NCBI RefSeq assembly: GCF_904849725.1
Contig: NC_058522.1
Span: 336,541,029 to 336,605,028, forward strand
Source: Hordeum vulgare subsp. vulgare
Taxonomy: Eukaryota; Streptophyta; Magnoliopsida; Poales; Poaceae
Length of the DNA stretch: 64,000 bases
Reading direction: 5' to 3'
The translations under genes were made by a program, and so were the position numbers. This document shows positions 11,651-23,461 of this stretch, piece after piece; within the stretch, counting starts at the first letter, position 1, and every line of letters begins with the position of its first letter. Below the pieces are notes generated by a model. The model did not search any database, had not been told where the DNA came from, and saw only the letters and a list, made by a program, of their open reading frames with translations.

Positions 11651-12653
11651 GCTTTTCTTGAGAAGGAGTTTCTCTCGAAAGAATTGAGTGGGAGGAAGAT
11701 AGAACTTGATGAGGTTGTCGAACCTCTAATCACTCTAGATGGTGGCGCAGGGCAGGGGGAAACCTTTGTCGAAGCGACGCCGTTTGAGGAGGAAGTTAAT
11801 GATGATGATCATGAAACTTCGGATCAAGTTCCTATCGGACCTCGCAGGTCGACAAGATCACGTACTACTCCTGAGTGGTACGGTAATCCTATCTTATCAA
11901 TCATGTTGTTAGACAACAATGAACCTGTGAATTATGAAGAAGCAATGGTGGGCCCGGATTCCAACAAATGGCTGGAGGCCATGAAGTCCGAGATAGGATC
12001 TATGTACGAAAAAAGTGTGGACTTTGGAAGTACTACCTGAAGGCCGCAAGGCTAACCAGAACAAATTGATCTTTATGAAGAAGACGGACACAGACGGTAA
12101 TGTGATCATTTATAAAGCTCGACTTGTGGCAAAGGGTTTTTCAAAAGTTCAAGGAGTTGACTACGATGAGACGTTTTTAGTGGTAGAAATGCTTAAGTCC
12201 GTCTGAATCATGTTAGCAATAACTGCATTTTTCGATTATGAAATCTGGCAGATGGATGTCAAAACGGCGTTCCTTAACGGTTTTCTTAAGGAAGAGTTGT
12301 ATATGATGCAACCCGAAGGTTTTGTTGATCCAAAGAATGCTAAGAAAGTGTGCAAGTTCCAGCGATCCATTTATGGACTGGTGCAAGCATCTCGGAGTTG
12401 GAATAAACGCTTTGATGAGGTGATCAAAGCATTTGGCTTTGTACAAGTGGTTGGAGAATCTTGTATTTATAAGAAAGTGAGTGGGAGCTCCGTGGCGTTT
12501 CAAATATTATATGTGGATGACATATTGCTGATTGGAAACAATGTGGAGTTTTTGGAGAGCATAAAGGATTACTTGAATAAAAGTTTCTCTATGAAGGACC
12601 TAGGAGAAGTTGCTTACATTCTAGGCATTAAGATCTATTTTTGGAGAACATAA
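11651..12653 (+). pseudogene. Element B reverse transcriptase, frameshifted and 3'-deleted
   Basis: The integrase-RT linker (LSGRKIELDEVVEPL, acidic EEEVNDDDHET) leads into RT. A frameshift lies near 12010 in an A-run (MYEKSV... where relatives have MYENKVWTL). A TGA at 12204-12206 follows KLKSV-like sequence. The YVDD box is intact at 12510-12521. After ILGIKIY at about 12637 the thumb/connection part, about 170 codons in relatives, is missing. A short filler resembling 12548-12570 bridges to the start of RNase H, so the deletion may come from template switching. Confidence 0.88.
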
Positions 12654-12752
12654 AGGGTTACGTCGACGCAAGCTTTGACACTGATCCGGATGACTCTATG
12701 TCTCAAACCGGATACGTGTTTATTCTTAATGGGGGTGCGGTAAGCTGGTGCA
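12654..12752 (+). pseudogene. Element B RNase H, N-terminal piece
   Basis: The sequence GYVDASFDTDPDDS...TGYVFILNGGAVSWC is the start of the Copia RNase H domain, with its first catalytic Asp. It is cut after AGCTGGTGCA by solo LTR S2 and resumes at 14441. Confidence 0.88.
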
Positions 12753-14435
12753 TGATTTGCAATCTCTGGCGTTAGCTAGACGAATGCTGATGACAACAAA
12801 CCTTCTCCTGCAACGGCACCAGAAGAATGCTACTAGCACTCCCTAGCAATGAAACTAGAAGAATGTTGTTGACGACCCACCAACGCGTGGGTTCGCAACA
12901 GTTTTCGAGGGTACAGTATTCGACCCAATTTGTTGGTTTGCACGACGGGAGGTGAGAGAATACTCTCAAGTATTAGCAGCTGAATTTGTCAGATTCAACC
13001 ACACCTGAAAGATTAGTAACTGCAAGCAAAGTAGTAACAGCAAAGTAACGAGTAAGGGCAGTGTAACGAGCAATAGCGACGGCAAGGAACAGCAGTAGTG
13101 ACAGCAGTAGCAAGTAGCAACAGTAGCAAGCGACAGTAGTAGCACCAGTAGCAGCAGAGAAAGACAAGTAACGGCAGTAGCAACAATAGTAGCAGCAGCA
13201 GAGCAAGACAAGTAACAGCAGTAGCAACAGTAGTAGCAACAGCAGAGCAAGACAAGTAGCGGCAGTAGCAACAATAGTAGCAGCAGTAGAGCAAGACAAG
13301 TAATAGCAGCAGTAGGACAAACTCGTAGGCAATGGGTCGGTGATTTGTTTGGATGATATTCATCATGCAACAGCTATAACACGGAGAGATATGTGGCTAG
13401 ATCCCGTTCGTCAATGTGATGTAGGCATGCATTCCGTGTGTCGTCATACGTGCTTAGGGAAAAGAACTTGCATGACATCTATTGTCCATCCCTCCCGTGG
13501 CAGTGGGGTCCAAAAGGAAACTATGGGATATTAAGGTTCTCCTTTTAATAAAGAACCGGACCAACGCATTAGCACTTGGTGAACACATGAACTCCTCAAA
13601 CTATGGTCATCACCGGGAGTGGTTCCGGTTATTGTCACTCCGGGGTTGCCGGATCATAACACATAGTAGGTAACTACAACTTACAAGATCGGATCTAAAA
13701 CACACATATATTGGTGGCAACATAATAATTTCAGATCTGAAATCGTGGCACTCGGGCCCTAGTGACAAGCATTAAGCATGGCAAAGTAGTAGCAACATCA
13801 ATCTCGGAACATAGTGGATACTAGGGATCAATCCCCATCAAAACTAACTAGATTACATGATAGATCTCATCCAACTCATCACCGCCCAGCGAGCCTACGA
13901 ATAGATTACTCACGAACGACGAAGAGCTTCATGGAATTGCAGAGGGAAGAAGGTTGATGATGACGATGGCGACGATTTCCCCTCTCCGAAGTCCAAGACG
14001 GACTCCAGCTCTGCCCTCCAGATGAAGAACAGGTGGTGGCGGCGCCTCCTTATCGAAAATGCGACGAAAACTTCTCTTTTTTATTTTTTCTGGGATGAAA
14101 GGGATCTTATAGACCTGAGATTGGGGCGGCAGAGCCGTGTGGGCCCCACAAGCCTGCACCACGCCACCAGGGGGGTGGTGGCGGAGCAAGGGCTTGTGGC
14201 CCACTAGCCCACCCCCTGAGGTAGAACTTGACGCAGATATTTTGATATTTTCCAAAACTGCTCCCCGTAAATTTTCAGGACGTTTGGAGAACTTTGATTT
14301 CTGTGCAAAAATAAGACCAAGGCAATTGTGCTGAAAACAGCGTCAGTCCAGGTTAGTTCCATTCAAATCATGCAAATTAGAGTCCAAAATAAGGGCAAAA
14401 GAGTTTGGAAAAGTAGATACGATGGAGACGTATCA
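12753..14435 (-). mobile_element. Solo Gypsy LTR S2 inserted in element B RNase H
   Basis: This is a 1683-bp reverse-oriented LTR of the same family as S1 (minus-strand start TGATACGTCTCCATCG). Exact GTGCA copies flank it at 12748-12752 and 14436-14440. It is longer than S1 mainly because the AGTAGC-type tract at 13018-13320 is expanded. The distinct TSD shows that it is an independent insertion and not the second LTR of one element. Confidence 0.93.
13018..13320. repeat. Expanded trinucleotide-type tract in S2
   Basis: About 300 bp of imperfect AGCAGTAGCAACAGTAG units with repeated CAGAGCAAGACAAGTA blocks at roughly 60-bp spacing. Long leucine-rich frames on the opposite strand are artefacts of this repeat. 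Confidence 0.9.
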
Positions 14436-14440
14436 GTGCA

Positions 14441-14817
14441 GTTCCAAGCAAAGCGTCGTAGCAGATTCTAAATGTGAAGCGGAGTACATGGCTGCCTCGG
14501 AGGCAGCAAAGGAGGGTGTTTGGATGAAGCAGTTCATGACGGATCTTGGAGTTGTGTCGAGCGCACTAAATCCAATAACTCTGTTCTGTGACAACACTGG
14601 TGCCATTGCTTTAGAAAAGGAACCAAGGTTTCACAAGAAGACCAGGCACATCAAACGACGCTTCAACCTCATTCACGACTACGTCGAAGGAGAGGACGTA
14701 AATATTTGCAAAGTGCACACGAATCTAAATGTAGCAGATCCGCTGACTAAACCTCTTCCACGGGCAAAACATGATCAACACCAGAACTGTATGGGTGTTA
14801 GATTTATTACAATGTAA
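14441..14817 (+). pseudogene. Element B RNase H, C-terminal piece
   Basis: After the second GTGCA copy the RNase H domain continues with SSKQSVVADSKCEAEYM, CDNTGAIALEKEP and ADPLTKPLPRAKHDQH, and ends FITM-stop at 14817. This is the normal Copia pol C-terminus. It joins in sequence to 12654-12752 once S2 and one TSD copy are disregarded. It cannot be expressed as part of a polyprotein in its present state. Confidence 0.9.
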
Positions 14818-14854
14818 ATCGCATGGCGATGTGAGGACTAGATTATTGACTCTG

Positions 14855-14869
14855 GTGCAAGTGGGAGAC
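14855..14869 (+). other. Polypurine tract of element B
   Basis: GTGCAAGTGGGAGAC lies directly before the TG of the 3' LTR. It primes plus-strand DNA synthesis in this group. Confidence 0.9.
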
Positions 14870-16662
14870 TGTTGGAAATATGCCCTAGAGGCAATGATAA
14901 AATAGTTATTATTATATTTCCTGTTTCAAGATTATCGTTTATTATCCATGTTATAATTGTATTGAATGAAAACATAGATACATGTGTGGATACATAGACA
15001 AAACAAAGTCCCTAGCAAGCTTCTAGTTGGCTAGCCAGTTGATCAAGGATGGTCAAGGTTTTCTGACCATATGCAAGTGTTGTCACTTGATAACTGGATC
15101 ACATCATCAGGAGAATCATGTGATGGACTAGACCCAAACTATAAACGTAGCATGTGATCGTGTTATTTTGTTGCTATTGTTTTCTGCGTGTCAAGTATTT
15201 ATTCCTATGACCATGAGATCATATAACTCACTGACACTGGAGGAATACCTTGGGTGTATCAAACGTCGCAACGTAACTGGGTGACTATAAAGGTACTCTA
15301 CAGGTATCTCCGAAGGTTTCCGTTGTGTTAGTCTGGATCAAGACTGGGATTTGTCACTCCATGTGACGGAGAGGTATCTCGGGGACCACTCGGTAATACA
15401 ACATCACAAATAATCCTTGCAAGCAATGTGACTGAGTGTAAGTCACGAGATCTTGTATTACAGAACGAGTAAAGAGTCTTGCCGGTAACGAGATTGAAAT
15501 AGGTATACAGATACCGATGATCGAATCTTGGGCAAGTAACATACCGAAGGACAAATGGAATGACATACGGGATTATATGAATCCTTGGCACTAAGGTTCA
15601 ACCGATAAGATCTTCAGAGAATATGTAGGATCCAATATGGGCATCAGGTCCCGCTATTGGATATTGACCGAGGAGTGTCTTGAGTCATGTCTACATAGTT
15701 CTCGAACCCGCAGGGTCTGCACGCTTAAGGTTTGATGATGTTTTAGTATAGATGAGTTATATGTGTGGTTATCGAATGTTGTTCGGAGTCCCGGATGAGA
15801 TCACAGACGTCACGAAGATTTCCGGAATGGTCCGTAAATGAAGATTGATATATAGGATGGTTTCATTTGGTCACCGGAAAGTTTCGGGCATTACCAGCAG
15901 TGTACCGGGAGTGACGAATGGGTTCTGGGTATTCACCGGGAGGGGCCCACCCACCCGGGAGTGAGCCCAGTGAACCTAGGGTGGCGCACCAGCACTTAGT
16001 GGGCTGGTGAGGCCAGCCCAATAGGGCCATGGCACCACAAGTGGAAAAACACCAAAGAAAAGAAAAAAAGGAAAGAGGGAGGTGGGAAGGAAGGAGTGGA
16101 CTCCTTCCCCCAAACCAAATTGGGGTGGGAGTCCAACTCCTCCCTTTGGCCGGCGATCCAAGGGGCTCCTTGAGCCCCAAGGCTAGCCCCTCCCCTCCTC
16201 CTATATATACTGGTGGTTTTAGGGCTTTTGAGACACAACTTTTCCACGCGCAATTCAAACCTATACCACGTAGTTTTACCTCTAGATCGGATTTCTGCGG
16301 AGCTCGGGCAGAGTCCTGCAGGAGTAGATCACCACCACCACCGGAGTGCCGTCACGCTACCGGAGAACTCATCTACTTCTCCGTCTCTCTTGCTGGATCA
16401 AGAAGGCCGAGATCATCATCGAGTTGTACGTGTGCTGAACGCGGAGGTGTCGTCCGTTCGGCGCTAGATCGGAACGGATCGTGGGACGGCGCTGATTTGA
16501 ATCACGAAGTTGTACCACTACATCAATTGCGTTTCCTAACGCTTCCCGCCTAGTGATCTACAAGGGTACATAGATCTAATCTCCTCTCATAGATGGACAT
16601 CACCATGATAGGTCTTCATGTGCGTAGGAAATTTTTTGTTCCCCATGCAACGTTCCCCAACA
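14870..16662 (+). repeat. 3' LTR of element B
   Basis: This 1793-bp LTR runs from TGTTGGAAATATGCC to GTTCCCCAACA and is followed by the TSD ATAGC (16663-16667). A TATA-like box is at about 16201-16210. It lacks the duplication seen in the 5' LTR and has one copy of the 12-bp CGGATCGTGGGA unit (16475-16486). Confidence 0.95.
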
Positions 16663-16667
16663 ATAGC

Positions 16668-16906
16668 ATGCCACATTGAACCAGAGAGTAGTCATCACTC
16701 CGCGACTGCCAGGCGTTCTGAACGTCATGGGCTCCCGGGACAGCAGGAGGATCACCTAGCGCCGCATCAAGGACATAAGGCTTTTTGGCCGCAATAAGGA
16801 TGAGCTTTAAGTTACGGACCCAATCCGCATAGTTGCTGCCATCATCTTTCAGCTTTGTTTTCTCTAGGAATGCGTTGAAATTTAGGTTGACAGGTGAGTT
16901 GGCCAT
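16668..16906 (-). pseudogene. Element A gag, N-terminal part
   Basis: Gag of element A starts at 16906 on the minus strand (MANSPVNLNFNAFLEKTK...) and runs to ...DDYSLVQC at the insertion site of element B. The rest of gag is at 4084-4935. This N-terminal 80-codon piece has no stop. It resembles B's gag start, including LDAALGDPPA versus LNAALGDEPPA. Confidence 0.9.
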
Positions 16907-18143
16907 TGGATCTACAATATTTGTAAAGACAACTTTTAGACTAAGTTCATGATAATTAAGTTCATCAAATCAAATTATGTAATGAACTCCCACTTAAATT
17001 GGCATCCCTCTAGTCATCTAAGTGTTACATGATCCATGTCGACTAGCCCATGTCCAATCATCACGTGAGATGGACTAGTCATCAATGGTGAGCATCTCCG
17101 TGTTGATCGTATCCTCCATACGACTCATGTTCGACCTTTCGGTCTCCCATATTCGAGGCCATGTCTGTACATGCTAGTCTCACGAGTCAACCTAAGTGTT
17201 TTGCGTGTGTAAACTCGCTTACACTCGTTGTATGCGAACGTTAGAATCTATCACACCCGATCATCACGTGGTGCTTTGAGACAACGATCCTTCACAATGG
17301 TGCACACTTAGGGAAATACTTTCTCAAAATTTAATGAGGGATCATCTTATTAAGCTACCGTCGTTCTAAGCAATAAGATGAAAAGCATGATAAACATCAC
17401 ATGCAATCATATAGTGACATGATATGGCCATTATCATCTTTGCTCCTTTGATCTCCATCTTCGGGGCATCGCATGATCATCATCATCACCGGCGTGACAC
17501 CATGATCTCCATCATTGTGTCTCCGTGAAGTTGTCACGCCAACTATTACTTCTACTACTATAGCTAACCGTTAGCAATGAAGTAAAGTAATAAACACATG
17601 GTGTTGCATCTCATACTATAAATTAAGATAACTCCTATGGCTCCTGCCGGTTGTCGTACTCATCGACATGCAAGTCATGACTCCTATTAAAAGAACATGA
17701 TAAATCCCATACATAACACATGTAACATCACATCCTTTGGCATTATAACATCACATAGAAAACCCTGCAAAAACAAGTTAGACGTCCTCTATTGGTTGTT
17801 GCAAGTTTTACGTGGCTGATTTGGGTTTCTAGCAAGAACGCCTTCTTACCTACGTGACAGCCACAACGCTGATATGCCAAAGCTATTTACCCTTCATAAG
17901 AACCCTTTTCATCGAATCCAATCCGACTAGAGTGGGAGAGACACACACCCTCTAGCCACCTTATGCACCATGTGCATGTCTGGCGGTGGAACCAGTCTCA
18001 CGTAAGCGTACTTGTAAAGTCCGTCCGGGCCGCTTCATCCCACAATACCGCCGAAAAAGATAAGACTACTAACGGTAAGCAATTGACAAAATCAGCGTCC
18101 ACAACTTTTGTGTTCTACTCGTGCATAGATTCTACGCATAGAA
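16907..18143 (-). other. Untranslated leader of element A
   Basis: About 1.2 kb separates the PBS and gag of element A. No conserved coding frame is seen. It corresponds to the leader of element B (6783-8011). Confidence 0.8.
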
Positions 18144-18160
18144 CCTTGGCCCGGATGCCA
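18144..18160 (-). other. Degenerate primer-binding site of element A
   Basis: On the minus strand this reads TGGCATCCGGGCCAAGG, next to the LTR end, where the canonical plant Copia PBS is TGGTATCAGAGCCAAGG. Three substitutions show decay. Confidence 0.8.
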
Positions 18161-18161
18161 C

Positions 18162-19927
18162 TGTTGGGTAACGTAGTAAATTCAAAATTTTCCTACGCCA
18201 TACAAGGATCTATCTACGGAGAGACCAGCAACGAGCAAGAGGTAAGAGCATCTTCATACCTTTGAAGATCGCTAAGCAGAAGAGTTACTAGAACGCGGTT
18301 GATGGAGTCGTACTCGCAGCGATTCAGATCGCGGTGTGATTCCGATCTACGTGCCGAATCACGACACCTCCGCGTTCAATACACGTGCAGCCTGGTGACA
18401 TCTCCAACACCTTGAACCAGCAAGGAGGGAGGAGAGGTTGAGGGAGAGCTCGGCCAGCACGACAGCGTGGTGGTGGTGGAGCTACGTGGAACTCCGGCAG
18501 GGCTTCTCCAAGCACCGTGGAGGATGAGGAAGAAGAGAGGTAGGGCTGCACCGAGAGAGAGAGAGCGAGGTTTGTGTGTCCCAAAACAGCCCCAACTCAT
18601 GGGTATATATAGGAGGAGAGGGAGGAGGGGGCTCCACCTCTAGGGTTCCCGCCCTAGGGGTGGCGGCAGCCCCATCTGGCGCCAGGAGGTGGCGGCCACG
18701 GGAGGGAGAGGGAGGGGTGGCGCGCCACGTGGGCCTGGGCCCCCTCCTGCGCTAGGGTTGCCCCCCTTCCCTCATTTGCCACGCCTTGGGCTGGGTGGGA
18801 GGTGCACCAGCCCACCAAGGGGCTGGTTCCCTCCCACACTTGGCCCATGTAGCCTCCCGGGGCGTGTGGTCCCTCCCGGTGGACCCCCGGAACCCTTCCG
18901 GTGGTCCCGGTACGTTACGTGTGACGCCCGAAACATTTCCGGTGTCCAAAATCCCACTTCCTATATATAATTCTTTACCTCCGGACCATTCGAGAGCTCC
19001 TCGTGATGTCCGAAATCTCATTCGGGACTCCGAAGTACCTTCGGTAACCACGTACACTATTTCCCTATAACCCTAGCGTCATAGAACCTTAAGTGTGTAG
19101 ACCCTACGGGTTCGGGAGATGTGGAGACATGACCGAGACATCTCTCCGGCCAATAACCAACAGCGGGGGTCTGGATATCCATGTTGGTTCCCACACGTTC
19201 CATGATGATCTCATCGGATGAACCACGATGTCAAGGATTCAATCAATCTCGTATGCAATTCCCTTTGTCTATCGGTATGATACTTGCCAGAGATTTGATC
19301 GTCGGTATCCCTATACCTTGTTCAATCTCGTTACCAGCAAGTTTCTTTACTCGTTCCGTAGCACATCATCTCGTGACTAACTCCTTAGTCACATTGAGCT
19401 CATTATGATGATGTTCTACCGAGTGGCCCGACAGATACCTCTCCGTCACACAAAGTGACAAATCCCGGTCTCGATTCGTACCAACTCAACATACACTTTC
19501 GGAGATACCCGTAGTGCATCTTTATAGTCACCCAGTTACGTTGTGACATTTGATACACCCAAAGCACTTCTACAGTATCCGGGAGTTGCACAATCTCACG
19601 GTTCAAGGAAATGATACTTGACATTAGAAAAGCTTTAGCAAACGAACAACATGATCTAGTGCTATGCTTAGGATTGGATCTTGTCCATCACATCATTCTC
19701 CCAATGATGTGATCCCGTTATCAACGACATCCAATATCCATGATCATCTGTTGATCAACGAGCTAGACAACTAGAGGCTTACTAGGGACATATTGTGATC
19801 TATATATTCACACATGTATTACTTTTTCTGGTTAATATAATTATAGCATGAACAATAGACAATTATCATGAACAAGGAAATATAATAATAACTACTTTAT
19901 TATTGCCTCTAGGGCATATTTCCAACA
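18162..19927 (-). repeat. 5' LTR of element A
   Basis: This 1766-bp LTR reads TGTTGGAAATATGCC...CCCAACA on the minus strand. A TATA-like box (complement of GGGTATATATAGG) is at about 18601-18613. It belongs to the LTR subtype ending CTACGTTACCCAACA, shared with C and H, while B and D end in CGTTCCCCAACA-type sequence. Confidence 0.95.
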
Positions 19928-20175
19928 ACCATATAGAAGAAGATGGACGCAAAAGGGCCACGTGAGGCCCCACAAGCCAAGAGGGCGCGACTAGGGGGCA
20001 TGTTCGCCTGTGCCCACATGATGGCCCCTCCGTGTTATATTTTTGGCCAAAAAAATCTCAAATATTCTAGAAAAAATCTCCGTAAAGTTTCAGGTCATTT
20101 GGAGATTTATTTCCTTTTTCTTGGTTTCCCGATCCAGAATTCCAGTTTCCAAATATTTCCATCTGAGTGGTGTAC
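19928..20175. other. Repeat-like flank between elements A and E1
   Basis: These 248 bp hold no gene. The GGCCCCACAAGCC stretch followed by A/T-rich CGTAAAGTTTCAGG... resembles the middle of Gypsy LTRs (compare 20500-20540), so it is probably an old LTR fragment into which A inserted. It ends with TGTAC, the TSD of E1 (20171-20175). Confidence 0.5.
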
Positions 20176-21695
20176 TGATACGTCTCCAACGTATCTATAA
20201 TTTTTTATGGTTCCATGCTATTATCTTGTCAACTTTGGATGTTTTATATGCATGAATATGCTATTTTATATATTTTTGGGACTAACCTATTAACTCATTG
20301 CCAAGTGCCAGTTTCTGTTTTTTCTGTGTTTTTGACTTTTTTCAAAGAAGAATATTAAACGAAGTCCAAACGGAATAAAACCTGCGGGATGATTTTTTTC
20401 CATAACAGAAGATATACAGGGGACTTGAGAACCAAGGCAGGAGACCTCGGGGGAGGTCACAAGCCCCCTAGCCACGGCCTGGGGGGCCGCGCCTAGCAGG
20501 CTTGTGGGCCCCACATGGATCCTTTGCCCTACCTCTTTCGCCTATAAATTCTCTAAAATCCCGAAACCAAAGAAGATAGCCACAAAAATACTTTTCCGCC
20601 GCCGCAAGCTTCTGTCTCCGCAAGATCCCATCTGGGGACCGTTCTGGTGCCCTGCCGGAGGGGGATTCGGACACGGAGGGCTTCTTCATCAAAACCATTG
20701 CCTCTCCGATGATGCGTGAGTAGTTCACCACAGACCTTCGGGTCCATAGCTAGTAGCTAGATGGCTTCTTCTCTCTCTTGGATCTTCAATACAAAGTTCT
20801 CCATGATCTTCATGGAGATCTATCCGATGTAACCTTCTTTTGCGGTGTGTTTGTCGAGATCCGATGAATTGTTGATTTATGATCAGATTATCTATGAATA
20901 TTATTTGAGTCTCCTCTGATCTCTTATATGCATGATTTCGTATCCTTGTAATTCTCTTCGAGTTGTGGGTTTCGTTTGGCGAACTTCATCTATAATTCTT
21001 GCAATGGGAGAAGTGCTTGGTTTTGGGTTCATACCATGCGGTGTCCTCACCTAGTGACAGAAGGGGTAGCGAGGCATGCATCATGTTGTTGCCATCAAGG
21101 GTAAAAATATGGGGTTTATATCATATTGCATGAATCTATCCCTCTACATCATGTCATCTTGCTTAAGGCGTTACTCTGTTTGTTATGAACTCAATACACT
21201 AGATGCATGCTGGATAGCTGTCGATGTGTGGAGTAATAGTAGTAGATGCAGAAAGTATCGGTCTACTTGTCTCGGACGTGATGCCTATATGTATGATCAT
21301 TGCCTTAGATATCATCATGACTTTGCGTGATTCTATCAATTGCTCGACAGTAATTCGTTCACCCACCGCAATACTTGCTATCATGAGAGAAGCCTCTAGT
21401 GAACACTATGGCCTCCGGGTCTACTTCACATCCCATTTTTAGATCTACAATTTTACTTTGTTGCACTTTTCACCTTCAGATCTCACTTTGCAAATAATCG
21501 TGAAGGGATTGACAACCCCTTTATAGCGTTGGGTGCAAGTTTGTTTGTTTTTGCGCAGGTACATTGGTGCCTCATCTTGATACTCCTACTGGATTGATAC
21601 CTTGGTTATCAAACTGAGGGAAATACTTATCGCTACTTTGCTGCATCACCCTTTCCCCTTCAAGTGAAAAACCAACGCAAGCTCACGAAGTAGCA
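20176..21695 (+). repeat. 5' LTR of E1
   Basis: It starts TGATACGTCTCCAACG and ends GAAGTAGCA. The LTR core has GGGCCCCACATGG followed by CCTATAAATTCTC (about 20540-20553), a likely TATA region. Confidence 0.93.
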
Positions 21696-21706
21696 AGAAG
21701 AATTTC

Positions 21707-21724
21707 TGGCGCCGTTGCCGGGGA
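21707..21724 (+). other. Primer-binding site of E1 (tRNA-Asp type)
   Basis: TGGCGCCGTTGCCGGGGA lies 11 bp after the LTR end and is complementary to the 3' end of plant tRNA-Asp, the primer used by Athila-lineage Gypsy elements. Confidence 0.9.
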
Positions 21725-21920
21725 GTATTCAAAGTGAAGCTTATCGAAGTAACTATCGCAAACTCATCTCTTGCATTTACACTATTTCCCTTTTGCCTCT
21801 CGTTTTCCTCTCCCCCACTTCTGAAAAAACAATATTTACAAAAATATTTGCCTTTTTCGTTCGCCCTTTTCTTTCGCTTGCTTTCTGTTTCTAGTGTGCT
21901 TGTGTGCTTACTAAGTCACC

Positions 21921-23461
21921 TTGACTGAAAACACCAAATTGTGTGACTTCTCGAATACTAATAATAATTATTTTATTAGTACTCTGATTGCTCCCGCCAC
22001 TAGTGCGGAATCATATGAAATCAATGTTGCCTTGCCGAATCTTGTTATGAAGGAGCAATTTTCCGGCCTTCCTAGTGAAGATGTCGCATCCCATCTTAAT
22101 ACCTTCATTGTGTTATGCGATATGAAAAATAAGAAAGATGTGGATAATGATATGATTAAATTGAAGCTATTTCCGTTCTCATTACGAGATCGAGCAAAAA
22201 CTTGGTTTTCATCTTTACCCAAAAATAGTATTGATTCTTGGAACAAGTGTAAAGATACTTATATTTCCAAGTATTTTCCACCGGCTAAGATTATCTCTCT
22301 CCGTAATGATATCATGAATTTTAAGCAACTAGATCATGAACATGTTGCACAATCTTGGGAGAGAATGAAATTGTCCCGCTCATGGCCTGAGTCTTTGGAT
22401 GATTATTCAAATCTTCTATGCTGGTTTGAATTTTGCTTCTAGAAATATCTTGGATTCCGCCTCTGGTGGAACTTTAATGGAAATCACACTAGGAGAAGCC
22501 ACAAAACTCCCAGATAATATCATGCCAAACTATTCTCAATGTCACACTAAAAGGTCACCTACTAGTAAAAAATGCATGCTATAGTAGAAATTAACTCTTT
22601 GAGTGCTAAGATGGATGAGTTAATGAAATTATTTGCTGGTAAAGGTGCTCCTTTAGATCCAAATGATATGCCTTTGTCTTCCTTGATTGAGAATAGCAAT
22701 GAGAGCTTGGATGTTAATTTTGTTGGTAGGAATAATTTTGGCAACAACAATGCTTATAGAGGTAACTTTAATACTAGGCCTTTTCCTAGTATTCCCTCTA
22801 ATAACTTTGACAATTCCTACAACAATGCTCATGGAAATTACAATAAATTACCTTCTGATCTTGAGAGTAATATTAAAGAGTTTATCAACTCGCAAAATAT
22901 TTTCAATGCGTCCATAGAAGAAAAACTGCTCAAAATTGATGACTTGGCTAGGACCGTTGATAGAATGTCTCTTGATATTGATGCTTTGAAATTGAGATGT
23001 GCTCCTCCCAAGATTAATATGGATGAAACTTTGAAAGCTATGCGTGTTTCCATGAATGAGAGTAAAGAAAGAACTGCCCAAATTCGTGTTAGACATGAAT
23101 GGCTTAAAAAGGCGTGTTCTCGTGATGAGAATCACGAAGATCTTAAAGTGCTTGGTGTGACTCCTATTGAATCCTTGTTTTATAATGTCAATCCTAATGA
23201 TTATGGGGCTGGATATGAATCCACTTTGGTTGAAAGACGCCCCAATGATTCGGAGTCTATTTATCTTGATGCTAAAAGGACTGAAGATGGAGTAGAGGAT
23301 ATCAAAACTTTGAGTAGTAATGAAATTACTACTTTGTATTTCAAGGAATTTAATTACGAAAGTTTCTCTTTGATTGAATGTATTTCCTTGATGCAATCCA
23401 TGCTAAACTATCCACATGCTTATAGCCAAAATAAGGCTTTTCCGATCATATCGTTAATGCT
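21921..23461 (+). pseudogene. E1 gag, frameshifted
   Basis: Gag begins at ATG 21921 (MTENTKLCDFSNTNNN) and contains the retrotransposon gag domain (FSGLPSEDVASHL, LFPFSLRDRAKTWFSSLP, WNKCKDTYISKYFPP). Three reading-frame breaks occur: near 22370, where a few codons present in E2 (MIRN) are lost; near 22565; and near 23450. The C-terminal half has an Asn-rich stretch (NNFGNNNAYRGNFN) and a charged region with ESKERTAQIR. Compared with E2 gag (43244-44434), which is open for 396 codons, E1 is more decayed. Gag would package element RNA in virus-like particles. Confidence 0.9.

Larger units (their letters stand above)
4936..16662 (+). mobile_element. Copia LTR retrotransposon B (Angela/BARE-like), inserted in gag of element A
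   Basis: This is a complete plus-strand Copia element bounded by LTRs at 4936-6765 and 14870-16662, with an exact ATAGC TSD. Internal order is PBS, leader, gag, protease, integrase, RT and RNase H. It sits inside the gag of element A, opposite to A's orientation. Two solo Gypsy LTRs, S1 and S2, have inserted in it, each with its own TSD. Taking them out leaves roughly 8.5 kb, normal for this group. The coding region has stops, one frameshift and an internal deletion in RT, so the element is dead. Confidence 0.95.
1..19927 (-). mobile_element. Copia LTR retrotransposon A (Angela/BARE-like), nested host of element B
   Basis: This is a minus-strand Ty1/copia element. Its 5' LTR is at 18162-19927 and its 3' LTR ends at 1153, with about 630 bp of that LTR lying left of the window. 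The internal order on the minus strand is PBS, long leader, gag, protease, integrase, RT and RNase H, which is Copia order. Without inserted element B (4936-16662 plus one TSD copy) the internal region is about 5.3 kb, so the whole element is near 8.8 kb, typical of Angela/BARE. The coding frame holds several stops, so it is defective. The base run after the right LTR is ACCAT; its partner TSD would lie outside the window. Confidence 0.9.

Noticed and set aside
12966..13370. Leucine-rich open frames of 117-134 codons on the minus strand
   Set aside because: They are translations of the AGTAGC-type simple tract in solo LTR S2. All three frames look alike and have no domain.
8103..14440. S1 and S2 as the two LTRs of one Gypsy element
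   Set aside because: Each has its own exact TSD (GTAAT; GTGCA), and Copia B sequence lies between them.
21707..21724. tRNA gene fragment (tRNA-Asp)
   Set aside because: Only the 18 bases complementary to the tRNA 3' end are present, at the correct distance from an LTR. It is a primer-binding site.
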